From positions 8,265,588 through 8,329,587 of the forward strand of contig NC_030858.1 of NCBI RefSeq assembly GCF_000208745.1: a DNA stretch of 64,000 bases, given 5' to 3'. The translations under genes and the position numbers were made by a program. Position 1 is the first letter of the stretch, and each line of letters starts with the position of its first letter. The notes under the pieces were generated by a model. The model was not told the origin of the DNA. It saw only the letters and a program-made list of their open reading frames with translations, and did no database searches. Shown piece by piece: positions 1-12,252 of the stretch. Source of the DNA: Theobroma cacao. Taxonomy: Eukaryota; Streptophyta; Magnoliopsida; Malvales; Malvaceae.

Positions 1-1201
1 TATTGTGTATTCAGCCTTGAGAGGCTAGATTGCGATAAATTGTCATGCCATGCTAGAATGAATTTTATTGAATTGGTGGAGTATATATTAATTATTTACT
101 GCAGAGGGGGTTCCGTGGACCAGCCTATTAGAGGGGCACGGTAAACTCCATTATATTATTACCTCAAACGGAGAGGCGCGTAAGGTATCTCTTAGGGTAA
201 AGCTTAGGGTTCACTTCACGCCAAACCACCACGTGAAGGGGAACTCAGCCAACGCCAAGGAACGACTGTATTTTTCTCAAACTAAAATATATTTTAAGTG
301 TATACAAAATTTTAACAACCTTGGCAGACTCGGTTAGATGCCCTGCACAAGGTATCATCAAGTATGAGTTTTGGCACGAGCCAAAGTTTTAAGAAATTCA
401 TAAGCCAAGTTGATTACTCGATTTATATGGATTGATTTTATTTGGTTGAAATGAACTAAAAGGTAATGAAATTACGGTATGATGACTTATTTTAATTGTC
501 TCCATTTACTCGGCTTTAGATACTTTAGATGGTATCTGTTTACTCACTGGGATTATAAAATCTCACCCCTTCTTCCTATACATTTTTCAGGCTCAGGATA
601 GTTTGTAGATAATTGAGTAGGACGAGAACTAAGCTCAGAACTGCATATAGAAAGTAAGAGTTCACAGTCTTACATCCTCTTGGTCAATTGGGGCCCACGT
701 GTCATTGCAGATTAAAACTTATATTTTGGTTATCTGTATTTCTATTCATACAATTTTTACTTTACTTTCATGTGCGAAAAATTATTTACGAATATTTCTA
801 TAAAATTTATTTTATGAGAAAATAGAATATTTTATTGATTATTTTTGAATAGTATTAGTTAACAATTTGCTTTCAAATGAACGTTTTAGATACTTATTTT
901 GTTTTTAAATCATTAAATATATATTTTCTGCTTACCTATTACATTTTTAGCAAGTTTTGAAATTTTTGACGAAAAATTACGAAAATACCCCTATGAGCCA
1001 GAAAATAATATTTTATTATTCTTATTTGCAAATGACTTATGATTTTTTTAAATGCGAGATTTAATAATTGTTGCTCACCGGGGAGATGCGAAAGTTGATG
1101 CTAAGCCTTGCGGGATTTCGATCGGCATTCGGAATGAAGAATGTCTGTCGAGGCCTCGCGACGGTTGTCACGGGCTCGATGGGGAGTTCCGGGTCGTGAC
1201 A
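1..1201 (+). repeat. 3' portion of a long Ty3/gypsy LTR
   Basis: The sequence matches, in the opposite orientation, the LTR of the chromovirus at 9280-12238. Shared blocks include the CTGCAG..GGTTCCGTGGACC stretch near 100, the CACCACGTGA box near 230, the AACAACCTTGGC block near 313, and the terminal block ending in GGGTCGTGACA at 1201. The CA end fits a TG..CA LTR. The window begins inside it, so I cannot tell whether it is a solo LTR or the 3' LTR of an element to the left. It abuts copia sequence directly at 1202, which suggests insertion into, or recombination with, an older copia element. No coding potential is visible. Confidence 0.8.
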
Positions 1202-1962
1202 GTTATATTATTCAAATGCATCAAAATAAAATTTAATTGGTTATGCAGATGTAGAATATTCATCTGATCCACATAAAGCTCAATCCTAGACAGGTTTCTT
1301 ATTCATTGGTGGAGGTATGACTATTTCATAATGTTTTTGTAAAACAAACTATAGTTGCTATTTTTTCTAACCATATAGAAATTTTAGTAGTTCATGAGGC
1401 AAGTCGTGAATGTGTTTGGTTAAGATCTGTAACTCAACATATTCAAGAAAAGTGTAGCTTGTCAACCCAGAAGGAAATTCCAATAATGCTATATGAGGAT
1501 AATACTATTTGCATAGCATAATTAAATGAAAGATATATTCAAGACAATCGAACAAAACACATAGTTCACCAAAATTCTTCTTCACTCATGATCTCCAAAA
1601 AAAGGGTGAAGTTAGTGTTCAACAAATTCAGTTAAGTGACAATCTAGTAGATTTGTTCACCAAAGCCCTTTTTACTGCAACATTTGAAAAGTTGGTATAA
1701 AAGATTGGAATGCATCATTTTAAAGATCTCTATAATGCAGTCATCAATGGAGTAAAATACGTATTGTACTCTTTTCCTTCATCAAGGTTTTTCCCATAGG
1801 GTTTTTCTTGATAAGGTTTTTAATGAGGCAGTATTTCAAAATCGTATTCTTGAAAGGATTATGTACTCTTTTTCCTTTACTCAGATTTTTTTCCTATGAG
1901 GTTTTTTCCTAGTAAAGTTTTAACGAGGCATATTCTTAATACAATGGGCATTCAAGGGAGAG
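1202..1962 (+). pseudogene. Ty1/copia RNase H remnant and 3' untranslated tract
   Basis: Translating 1230-1310 in pieces gives the copia RNase H block GYADAGYLSDPHKAQSQTGF, followed near 1395-1440 by a match to HEASRECVWLRS. Near 1600-1760 comes the family's C-terminal LSDNLVDLFTKAL and KIGMHHFKDL. Several stops and frameshifts interrupt it, so it is dead. Positions 1767-1930 hold two diverged copies of a roughly 65-bp T-rich unit ending in GAGGCA, which is common between pol and the 3' LTR of plant copia elements. A purine-rich tract (CAAGGGAGAG, 1953-1962) precedes the LTR. Everything upstream of RNase H is missing, cut off by the gypsy LTR. Confidence 0.8.
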
Positions 1963-2254
1963 TGTTATGAATAAATATGTGAATGTCCATTATATTATGA
2001 CCCAAGAAGTACAGCTCAAGTCAAATAGCCCAATAGACAAGATATAAGAAATGTAATATGATTTGAACTCTTAAATGAAATTAGATAAGGATTATAATTC
2101 AAGGAATTGTTGACCTATAAATAGGTCTCTCACTTCATTTGTAAATACATACATGAATAAGATTTTCTTACTCCCTCTAAATACTTTCTTTCCTTTTAAA
2201 TACTCTCTCTTATATTTATCTTATAGTTGTTCTTTTAAGATTTATTTCGTAACA
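1963..2254 (+). repeat. 3' LTR of the copia element
   Basis: This 292-bp LTR begins TGTTATGAATAAAT immediately after the polypurine tract and ends CGTAACA, so TGTTA and TAACA form short terminal inverted repeats. It carries a TATA-like CTATAAATAG at 2115-2124 followed by a pyrimidine-rich tract, the usual layout of small copia LTRs. No second LTR is seen in the window because the 5' part of the element is absent. Confidence 0.75.
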
Positions 2255-2848
2255 ATTTGAATTTTTTTAACTAGTTCATGAGCTTCTTCAAGCATTATAC
2301 TATTATTTTATTTTCATTGAATAACTATTCCATTTTTTTGTATTCCACAAACTAAACATGCCTTAAATGTATTTGTCTTATAAGTACAATGAATTCAGTA
2401 TAAACAAGATTTTGTAGAGAGAACATCGTTTTCCAATACATGTGACGAGATTCGAAAGTCCAAATGACATAATACTATTTCTTGAAAGGTTTCAATTTGA
2501 GCTTTAATATAATTGTATTAAGGGTAAATTTCATCGAAGTCCTTATGGTTTTGTCATAATTCAACTTAAGTCCATTAAATTTAAAAATGGACATTTTGCC
2601 CCAAACAAAATCAACTTGACAAGTTTAATAAGTCTTGTCGTTAAGCCATTGTCATGTATGTTGTTAATAAATTCATATGAGTATCTCGTGATATCCATAA
2701 TACCCTTTTATTGTTGAGAAAAAGCATTAATGTTAAACCTTTTTGACAAGAAAATATCTTCTTATAGAAAAAAAGAGAGTTAAAATTACCTCTAAAAGAA
2801 GAGATTTACCTATCAAAATTCTTAAGAATGTTTTTATTTTTCGAGTAA
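2255..2848. other. Intergenic tract with a degenerate Mutator-like terminus
   Basis: No gene is visible. From about 2521 the sequence reads GGGTAAATTTCATCGAAGTC and continues to GGACATTTTGCCCC. It resembles the outer ends of the Mutator-like elements described elsewhere in this window and is probably a one-sided, decayed terminus. The rest is AT-rich and featureless. Confidence 0.4.
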
Positions 2849-3260
2849 AATGCCTAGACTTCTTTAAGTTATGCTTATAATTTCACGCCGGGTCAATAGT
2901 ATTTGAAATTGACATTTTGCCCCAAACATGTAAATGATGTTAATTAGAAACATGAAATGTTGAAATTGCCCATGCATAAATATAGCTTAATCACGTGTTA
3001 ATGTTTCTTAATCACTGCTTGAGTTGTTCCCTTTCTCTTTTCTCGTTCTCCCTTTTTCTCTCTTCGTTCTTTTTTCTTTATTCGTTCCCTCATTGATCGA
3101 TTAAGGTTTTTTTAGCATTTTGCTTTGATTAAAAGCTTCATCTTACAGCAAAATAGTCCTAAACCAAACCTTTATTTCGAACCTTTTAAACTCTGACCCA
3201 AATCGAGAAAGTGAAAAGATTAAGGTCCATCGATTGTCAACCATTAGTATGTTTTGCTGT

Positions 3261-3330
3261 TGTGTCTAAGGTTAGGGTTAAGGTTTAGTGGTTTAGGGTT
3301 ATTGTTTATTGCTGATGTGGTGAAGGCTTG
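3261..3330 (+). repeat. Telomere-like short repeat tract
   Basis: Degenerate units of the GGTTTAG / GGTTAGGGTT type lie just upstream of the solo LTR insertion. A much longer tract of the same character resumes on the other side of the insertion at 6136, so the two were contiguous before the LTR arrived. The units are too irregular to be a true interstitial telomere. Confidence 0.45.
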
Positions 3331-3340
3331 GAAACAGGTT

Positions 3341-6135
3341 TGTCTAACCCTATTCTATAAAATAATTACGACGTCATTTACATGCTCAATAGAATGTTTG
3401 CATATTTAGGAAGTTCGAGAAATCGTTAAAAGACGATATTGTCCATAATGGTACCATTAAGTCGATTAAGCCTCGAACTAGTTCAAATAGGAATTTTAAG
3501 GTGAAATTAAGAGTTTCACAGTTCAGGGATGACTCAAAATGGTAATTCAGAGTTTGAGAATCAATTTGGAGTCAAACCGGAATTTTTACTATTTAGGGGC
3601 AAAATGGTTATTTACCACTTGGGGACAAAATGAGAATTTTTAGAAAAGATTTTTTTAGCCCCATTTGGCTTATTGGAGAATGATTTGAATATTGGAGTTG
3701 ATTTGAGGTTTAGAAGTGAAAAATTTTAATTTCGGTATAAATTGAAGTATAGGGGTGAAATGGTAATTTTACCACCCTAGGGGCAAAACGGTAATTTTGC
3801 ACCCCTAGAGCATTTTTCCAACACAAGGTCTTAACCCATCATCATTTTTGACCCTTGAATAATGTGTGGTGGAGATTTAAAGCTTAGAAGATAATAATTT
3901 AAAAAAAATGGACCAATCATGGAATGTCATGTGGCAAGTTTAAATTATTATATTATTTAACTATAAAAATCAGCCCACACCACCATTTCTCTTTCATAAG
4001 GGTCAGCTTTGGCAAGAAAACAAAGGGGAAAAGAAGAACAAACCCTAGGTGGAAAGAAATTCAAGAGACAAGTGTGGATTTTCAAGGAAATCAAGTTGAA
4101 AAAGGTAAAAATTTCTTGATTTTAGTTTATGAACTATTTTTCCTATGCATTTTCCCTTAATTTCCATGGTTGAAAAGCATGCTTTCATGGTGAATTCATG
4201 ACTGGTCAAAATGGGTATGGAGAGAGAATGATCTTGGATTGGTTTGATATTTAGGTATGTTAGTGGTTTTAGGTGATTAATGATGTGTAGCATGAAAACA
4301 AGTGAAGAAAACCACCAAAGGTTTGGTGCCCATCAATAGTTGAATTCTCTAAGTGAATAATGAGGAAGAATGGGATGTTATTCTAGGTGATTTGATTAAG
4401 AAATAATAGTCTTTGGTGAATTGAGGGATTGGAAAAGAAATGGAGCAAGTTGGAGTGAAATTGGACGCATTGGCCAATTTATCAAATGAAAAATCGACTT
4501 AGGCCAATACTAGGTCTAGATGGCTACCCATGCATTTTCATTTCATATCAAACATATATATCGAGCCTGAAATAACTTATGACTGTTAGACACAATTTAA
4601 TTGGAATATGTGTAATGGATTATGGCTAGGTGGTGAGCCATTGGATATGGGTAAAGGACTGTACCCGCGGACTGAAAATAGGAGTATTTTTACTCCTAAT
4701 ACTGTGAGTGGACAATTTATCGTCTTAAATATCTAGAGTAATTATATTTGTTTGATGCTTTTATTGAATGGTGAGTTTAAATTATAAAATATTATGTTTT
4801 TCAATTAAAATATATTTTAATAAAAATGAGATTTATATAGATTTTGAAATCAAATATTGTTTTGGGAACATTGAGTATATGGAGACTGTGTTGAATTTAT
4901 GATTTTATATGTTATTGAAATTGTGGCTTATGACACTATGATAGCATGATGGCTAAATTTTTGGGGTTGGCATGAAATATATAAATAGTTTTGGATTGGT
5001 CTCGGTAGACTGGATTAAATTTTATTCACCATATTATGCTATTAAAAATTTTATGGGTCTGGTGGTATATTAAACAGTCACTGCAGTAGTGGGAGTTTCC
5101 GTGGACTGCCTATGAGAGGGGCCCGATAACCCAATTATATATCTACCTCTGGGGGGAGATGTTGGATGAAGTATCTCCTGAGGTAAGATTTGAGTGTACC
5201 TCACGTTTGGGCCATCACGTGAGAGTGAGACTCAGCCAACGCTAATGAACGGCTGTGTGTCAGATGCGAAAACATGTTTATAGGTAAGAGACATTTAACA
5301 ACCTTGGCGGTCTTAGTGGATACCTTGACGAAGGTACCCGCGAGAATGATTTTGGCAGGGGCCAAGTTTAAGAAATTCATAAGCCNAATTTTGTGTTATG
5401 AACATTATTGAGATATAACGTTTTTATATTGTCTCCATCTACTCGGCTTTAGATGCTTTTGATGGTAATTGTTTACTCACTGGGATTATTTAATCTCACC
5501 CCTCTTCCTATCCATTTTTCAGGCTCAGGACAGTTTGTTGATAGTTAATTAAGACGAGAATTAATCTCGGAGTTGCATCCTAGAAAGTAAGGGTTCGTAG
5601 CCCTACAACTTCTTGGTCAGTTGGGGGCCCACGTATCACTGTAAACGAAATTTCATACTTTAATTATCTTTATTACTATATGAATAAATTTATTTTACTT
5701 TTACGCTACAAAAGTTATTTTTAGGAAGCCTTTGAAAATATTGTGTTTTAAGAAAATAGAATATTTTATTTAATATTTTTATTATATTCAAATAGCTATA
5801 ATTTTACTTTAAACAAATATTTTAGATATCAAAATTTAATTTAAATCATGAAATATGTGTTTCCACTTACATAATACATTTTTACGGATTTTGAAATTTT
5901 TGAAAAAAAAAAGACTAAAATACCCCTGTGGTGCAGAAATAAATTTTCGTTGTTTTTGTATGGGAAAATGGTCCATTTTGTTTCAAAACACGATTTTAGT
6001 TACTGTCGATCACAGGGGAGGTAAGAAAACTGATACGAAAGCCTTGCGAGGTTTTGGTCAGCATTCGGGGTAAAGAATGTCTAAGAGATTTCGCGATAGT
6101 TGTCACGGGCTCGATAGGAGTTTCAAGTCGTGACA
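3341..6135 (+). mobile_element. Solo LTR of a Ty3/gypsy (Tekay-like) element with target duplication
   Basis: The LTR starts TGTCTAACCCTATTC and ends GTCGTGACA, giving TG..CA ends and 2795 bp. It is flanked by a perfect 5-bp direct repeat, AGGTT, at 3336-3340 and 6136-6140. Its blocks align in reverse complement with the 9280-12238 LTR: the CCTCGAACTAG block near 3470, the alternating 'gggcaaaatggtaattttac' blocks at 3590-3810, and the CACGTGA box near 5215. It is a diverged subfamily member. Flanking duplications with no internal sequence mean that the two LTRs of a full element recombined. Position 5386 is an undetermined base. The short ORFs inside have no recognisable product. Confidence 0.9.
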
Positions 6136-6500
6136 AGGTTTGTATTAAGGTTCAAGTTGAGTGTTCTCGAACTTGAACCTAAACACTATCCTTATATCCC
6201 CAATTCCAAAACCAAACCTTAATTCTCTAATTTAGGGATTTAAGGTTAAGGTTTTGGATTTGGGGATTTAAGGATAGTGTTTAGGTTAAGTTGGGATTTA
6301 ACCTAAACACTATCCTTAAAATTTAACCTAAACACTATCCTTAAATACCCAAATCTAGAACCCTAATCTTAAATCAATAAATTGAGAAATTATGGTTAGG
6401 GTTTTGTAAATTAGAGATTTAGGGATTTGAATTTGGGGTTTTTTAAAATAAGTTTTGATTTAGTTGAGGTTTAGGGTTAGTATTTGGGAATGGGGTTATT
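6136..6500. repeat. Telomere-like direct and inverted short repeats
   Basis: The motif CCTAAACACTATCCTTAAA and its complement TTTAAGGATAGTGTTTAGG occur repeatedly. Copies near 6178, 6299 and 6324 face the inverted copy near 6262, so the single strand could fold into long hairpins. GGTTTAGGG-like units are interspersed. The tract precedes the first recognisable transposase codons and probably belongs to the Mutator-like element's 5' region. Confidence 0.6.
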
Positions 6501-6549
6501 GTTCAATATTTTAGAGTTACTAACCTATTCTAATTGGATTTTTCAAGTT

Positions 6550-9279
6550 TGGACATGGTGTAGATGTTGTATAACTTGGTGGTGCACCATGATAGAAAGG
6601 TGATGGTTATCGATAGTGTTGATCTAGTTAGATACTCATACATAAAGCTGACAAATGGCGTCTTTGAAATGTTAGTGGACATTCCAATGTTGGAGTTGGA
6701 ATGGTTGTCTCCATTATTACACAACACCTTAAATCAAATGAGGTTATCGAATTGAAGAGTGATGGTGATGTGTTGAAGCTGTTCGAAGTTCATAAAGGTA
6801 TCGAGGAAATTCATTTGTACTTGGACATGATTCATGCCATTCCATTATAGACAATGAGATTTGGTAAGTCTTCTGTTGCCAAAAATGCTAGTGTGTGTGC
6901 TTTTGTTAGACTTGTTAATGGTGCTTTAGGTGTTGGCAGAGGCAAGATTGATGAGTCTAGCTATAGTGTTTTGAATAACTCTACTTTAGACAAAAATAAT
7001 GAAGACAGAGTTGGTGAAGTAAAGGTTGAAATTGGAACTTCAAGAAGAGGTGGTTTAGATTCAAGTAGAGATAGAAGAAGAGGTAAAGGTAGAGTTGGTG
7101 AGGGTAGAGTTAGTGAAAGACCTTCTATTACTATTGGTATTAATGATGAAAAAAGTCGTGATTTAGATAGAGAAAGTAGTGATTCAGTTAAGGACATTGA
7201 TGGAGAAGATGTATTCACTAAAGATGTAAACTAGATGCATGAGATAGAAAGTGAAGAAGAGATAAGTCAGTCTCAAGACAATTAAGGTAGTGATGCAAAG
7301 AATGTTGAGGTTGAATTTGATAAGGCAGAGGTAGAGTTGGTAAGGGTAAAGTTGGTCAAAGACCTTCTATTACTATTGGTATTAATGATGAAGAAAGTCG
7401 TGATTCAGATAAGGAAAGTAGTGATTCAATCAAGGATATTGATAAAGAAGATGTAAACTAAATGCTTGAGAAAGAAAATGAGGAAGAGATAAGTCAGTCT
7501 CCAGACAACTAGGGTAGTGATGCAAAGAATGTTGAGGTTGAAGAAAATGCAAAGAATGATGGTTTTTTGGATATTGGCACTAATGTAGAGGAAGGGAACT
7601 AGGATAGTGATGAATTTGACAATGAGGGTAGAACAATAGATAGGTCTTTTAAAGGCATACTTTATGCTCCTGAAGAAAATGGGAACGTTGTATTAACAGT
7701 GAACATATTGTCTACAAGTATGCATCACTTTAAGGAAGTGATGGCTAATTATATGATCCAAGAAGAGATAAAGCCAAAAATGAGAAAACTAAGTTCAAGG
7801 CTTTTTGCAAAGGAAATGGTTGTGAATGGATGGTTCAGGAAAACCTATGTTTGCATTGGAAAACCTTTAAGATCATAAAGGTAGGGAATGAACACTCTTG
7901 CATTAGAATTAGTAACAATAATGTTGCTGCTAATAATGCTTGGATAACTAACAAGCTTGTTGCTTAGTTGCACTCTAACCCAAATATGTCATATAATTTG
8001 ATGCAACATGATTTACAAGAGAGGTATGGAGTGAGTATTCATTCTAAGAAGTTGTATAAGGTAAAGAAAAGGGCCCAAAAGGAGTTTAAAGGGGCTTATG
8101 GTAAGCCCTATTCTTACATGCACCTGTTTGCCTAGATGGTGAAGGATACAATTCCTTGGAGCATAGCCATCATGCAGTTAAAGAGGCTTGAGTTGAGCAT
8201 GTACCCAACTTTCAAAAGGTTATTCTTGTCCTTTGATGCTTTACGAAAATGGTTAAACAATGGGTGTAGACCTTTCATTGGGGTTGATGGTTGCCACCTT
8301 AAAAAGCTATATGGAAGGGCCTTGCTATTTGCTATTACCATGTATAGGAATTGTGGTTTGTTTACTATTTCTGTTGTTATGGTGGAGATTGAAAATGGTG
8401 ACCTTTGGTCTTGGTTTTTGTACTTGGTTAATATTGCCATTAGGGACTTCAATAAACCATTGGCAATGATGAGTGATGGGTAAAAGGTAAACCCTAAACC
8501 CCTACTATTTTTCATTTAATTAATTAATTTCAATTACTTATTAATTGTTACTTATTCTTATATGGCAAGATCTAAATGATATAATTACAAAGATAATACT
8601 CCATACCACTTAAAGAAGGTGTGTTAAACGCCTTTATAACAACTTTAAGTAAAGGTTTTTAGGATTGAACATGAAGGTGAACTTCTGGAAAGCTGTTAAA
8701 CCATACAACTAGTGGGATTGGAATGAAGCCATGATGAATATTAAAGTTGAAAATGATCAGGCATGCAATTGGTTGATGGAAAAGCCACTCACACTGTGGG
8801 TAAGGCACACCTTTGACCCAAGTGTGAAGAATGACCATGTGATCAACAACATGACTGAAAGTTTCAACCACTATGTTAGGCTTATAAGGACTAAACCCAT
8901 TTTGTCTTTATTTAAAGAAATTAGAGTCAAGATAATGAAGATGCTTTATGATCGGTATGAGAAGGTTAGCACATAAGAAAGGCAAGTGACACCCAAAATT
9001 AAGAAAAAATTAGTTTCTACTGAGTAAAGTGGCAAGTTTTGTAAGGTTGTACCTGCCTCGATTTCTAAATTTAATGTGTTTCAAGGTGATAGGGCATATT
9101 TTGTTAGCTTAAGGGTAAGTAGGATAACTTGTCCATGTGGTGTTTGGAATATTTCAGGTGAAGGTGTCTTAACATATTTCATGTATAATCTAATTGGTTA
9201 CATATTTCAGGCTTTACTAACTTGTGTTTAGCTACGTTTTAAGTATTCCTTGCAAACATGCAGCAGCTTGCATAGGTCA
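6550..9279 (+). pseudogene. MULE (MURA/MuDR-type) transposase pseudogene
   Basis: Pieces follow the order of plant MULE transposases. An N-terminal block (MLYNLVVHHDRKVMVI, from 6564) is followed by an acidic Ser/Asp-rich linker (6854-7640). The MuDR DNA-binding block has FKEVMANYMIQEEIKPKMR near 7730, then NPNMSYNLMQHDL and ERYGVSIHSKKLYKVKKR near 7980-8070. The DDE catalytic block lies at 8136-8483 and includes CRPFIGVDGCHLK with the first catalytic Asp. NMTESFNHYV is near 8850. The SWIM zinc finger is split between ITCPCGVWNISG (9128) and IPCKHAAACIGH (9246), with an intron-like gap between. Many stops and frameshifts make it nonfunctional. It ends at 9279, where the chromovirus LTR begins inside the SWIM motif. 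Confidence 0.85.
7084..7560 (+). repeat. Tandem duplication inside the transposase linker
   Basis: The stretch around 7090-7315 is repeated with point differences at about 7331-7555. Both copies encode RPSITIGINDE, then an S/D-rich ESSDSxKDID, then EEISQS and GSDAKNVEVE. The second copy lost a few codons. It expands an acidic linker and is unlikely to affect catalytic residues. Both copies already contain stop codons. Confidence 0.75.
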
Positions 9280-12238
9280 TGTCACGACCTGGTATTCCTT
9301 TCGAGCTCGTGACAACCGTCGCAGTGTCCCAATAGACACTCAGTGCCCGAAATGTCAATCCGAAACCCCGCAAGGCTTTATTATCAGTTTCTCATTTTCC
9401 TTGTGAGCAACCATTGTCAAATACCGTGTTCTAAAAGATTTTAAACTGTTTCTAACTAAAAGCAAATAAAATATTAATTTTCGTCTCACAGGAATATTTT
9501 GATCATTTTTTTTTCAAAATTTTCGAAACTGGCTAAAACATAATATACAAGTACAAAATACATAATTCATATTCAAAATGAGTTAAAAAGTCTAAAATCT
9601 TCATTTAAAACGAAATTACAATTATTTGAATATAATAAGAAAATAAAAGAACTATTAAGAAAAATATTATATTTTCTTATAAAACAATATTTATAGAGTT
9701 ATACATGAATAATTTTTTATAGCGTAAAAGCTAAATAAATTTATACATACTGAAATATAGTAAGCCAACATATTTAATTTAATTTACAATAACAAGAGGG
9801 CCCCCGAATAAACAAAAGTAAAGAGGACTGTGAACCTACGGTTTGGAAAATGTAGATCCAACGGTAGTTCTCGATAAGATTAGCTATCTACAGTCTATAC
9901 TGAACCTGAAATGGGTGGAAAAGAGGGTGGTGAGATTATAAAATCTCAATGAGTAAACAGACATCATCATAAATATCTACAGTTGAGTACATGGAGACAA
10001 TAAAGTAAATCATCGTAAACTGAGTCTCAGCATTAGAATACATTTCATTTAAAATACGTAAAAAGGCTTATGAATCTCATAAAAACTAGGCTTGTGCCAT
10101 AAATCCATTCTCGGGGACACTTTGGCTAAGGCATCCTACCGAGACCGCCAAAGCTATTAAAATTCACATTTCACATAAATCATGTTTTTGTTTTGAAAAC
10201 ATAGTCATTCCTTGGCGTTGGCTGAGTTTCCCCTCACGTGGTGGTTTAGAGTGAAGTGAACCCTAAGCTTTACCCTAGGAGATACCCTACGCGCCTCTCC
10301 GTTCGAGGTAAGAATATAATGGGGTTTACCGTGCCTCTCTAAAAGGCTGATCCACAGAAATCCCCTACTGCAGTGATTAATTAATATATATAATCCACCA
10401 TACAATAAAACTCAATAACATGATATGGTAATTTTGTAATTCACAGTCTTTCAAGGTAACCAAACAATTCGCATTTCAATACAATTGCCAACTAGCCAAT
10501 CATGCCCGATTTATCATAAGCCAATCAATTTAAACAATCAAATTGCCACAATTAACAGTCTCTGTGTACTCTATTTTTCAAAATCATTACTAATTTCAAA
10601 ACAATTTATAATTTAATTTCATTGAAACACGTTTATTCATAAAACATGAAAATTTACCTTTTTAAATTTCTTTTTCCATAGAATTCATGAAATCCCCTAA
10701 AAACCACCCTAGATAATTAAAATGATAGTAAGTTTACTCACAATGTCTAGAATGCAGACTTTCGACGCACTCTGTCTACTGGTCCTCGGATGTAATTTTC
10801 TTGCCTTTATCGGAGGACTCACCACCTTGGCACAGTACAAAATTGAGAAATTCACTACATTGGTACTAAATTGAAATTAAACTAATTTAGACTATTAATG
10901 CATAATATGGAATACAAAAAAATACACTGGTAACTATCCAAACTCGGTATTGGCCTAATTCGTCTTATCACCCGATTAAATTACTAACGCGTCCAATTTA
11001 ATCCCAAATTAATTTTTCTCAGTTTCTATACCTCAATTGCACCCAAATTTACTTAATGTCCCTCAGTGTGGTGCAAATTATCAGTCTCAACAATAAATTA
11101 CGAAAATACCCCTAGTGAGTAAAAATTCATATTTTTGCTCCGAAAATTCCCATTATTTTTCTAGGCTCATAATTCATCATTTCTTAACCAATTTTCCTAA
11201 AATAAAAATCAAACTCATCCTCACTCATACATGGTAAATTTGGCCATTAATGGTTGTGGGAGAAAATAAATTCTTTTCTTGTTGTTTTGTTTCTAAATAT
11301 GCTAAACTAACTAAAAACACTAACATAACTTAAAATCAAATTAATCTAATAACTTTCTCTCTCCTAACCCATTTTGATCAGCCAACAATTCATCATAAAA
11401 ACATGTAATTTAAGCATGGAAAATCAGGAGAAATGCTTTAGGAAAATAGATTTCAGGCTTAAGTTGAAAAATCTTACCTTTTTCACTTGTTTTCCTTGAT
11501 TTTCCACACTTTTTCTCTTGAAATTCCTCACCTAGGGTTTGTTCTTCCTTTCTTTCCCTCTTTTCCTTCCTTGGCCAAATATTTGGAGAATAATGGGCTG
11601 ATTTATGATGATTTTTAAGTTAAATATTAAATTATCTTAAGCTTGACACATGGCATTTTCTTATTGGTTCATTTTTAAAATTTTCAAAATTTAAACATTT
11701 TATCTCCACCACATGATTAGTCAAAGGTCCAAAATGAGGATAAAGGAAGACCATGTGCTGAAAAAATATCTTGGTAGTGGAAAATTACAATTTTGCCCCT
11801 GGAGTGGCAAAATTATCATTTTACCCCTATATTCCAAATTATACCGAAATTAAAATTTTTCACTTCTAAATCTCAAATCATACTCCAATAAGTCAAATTA
11901 TACTCCAATAAGTCAAATGGGAACAAATAAATCTTTTCTAAAAATTATCATTTTGTCTTCAAGTGGCAAATGACCATTTACCCCTGGATAGTGAAAATTC
12001 CAATTCGACTCAAATTGATCCTCAAACTTGAATTACCATTTTGAGTCATCCTTGGACTGTGACGATCTTAATCTCACCTTAAAATTCCTATTTGATCTAG
12101 TTCGAGGATTAAATCAACTTTGTTGTACCTCTAGGTACAATACCGACTTTTGTAAATTTTTCGGGACTCTCCTAGCATGCAATCATGCTATCATCACATG
12201 TATGTCATGAATAGTATTTTATAAGGTCGGGCTTTACA
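9280..12238 (-). repeat. Complete 3' LTR of the chromovirus
   Basis: On the minus strand it starts TGTAAAGCCCGACC just after the polypurine tract and ends GGTCGTGACA, giving TG..CA ends and 2959 bp. Its first 1550 bp in plus-strand order (9280-10829) match 17311-18859 closely; the remaining 1409 bp have no partner in the 5' LTR. A CTGCAG box lies near 10371 and a CCTCACGTGGTGG box near 10233. Short reading frames such as the one at 10205-10405 recur in every LTR copy and are not genes. Confidence 0.9.
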
Positions 12239-12252
12239 GCACTACCCCCTTT
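12239..12252 (-). other. Polypurine tract of the chromovirus
   Basis: On the minus strand the sequence is AAAGGGGGTAGTGC, directly preceding the TG of the 3' LTR. This is the expected plus-strand priming site for reverse transcription and it fixes the LTR boundary at 12238. Confidence 0.8.

Larger units (their letters stand above)
2849..9279 (+). mobile_element. Mutator-like DNA transposon (MULE), interrupted and truncated
   Basis: The left end, from about 2849, reads GAGTAAAATGCCTAGACTTC and continues through TTATAATTTCACGC to GACATTTTGCCCC. This is the terminus family seen in the short elements at 20936-21694, 50999-51757 and 51784-52377. A leader of about 390 bp follows, then a solo LTR insertion (3341-6135), simple repeats, and a decayed transposase (6550-9279). 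The right end is missing because a chromovirus inserted at 9280 and nothing recognisable resumes beyond 18859. Linking this left end to the transposase is an inference from order and orientation. I could not test the right terminus or a 9-10 bp target duplication. Confidence 0.55.

Noticed and set aside
1052..1267. A 71-residue plus-strand frame
   Set aside because: It crosses the junction between the gypsy LTR end (1201) and copia sequence, so it is a chance frame.
3924..4293. Opposing small frames of 78 and 82 residues
   Set aside because: Both fall inside the solo LTR and are low-complexity. Nothing equivalent stays open in the other LTR copies.
10205..10405. A 66-residue minus-strand frame, with a near-identical relative at 18183-18461
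   Set aside because: It lies in both LTR copies of the same retroelement and is repeated only because the LTR is. It has no domain-like content and no homologous gene context.
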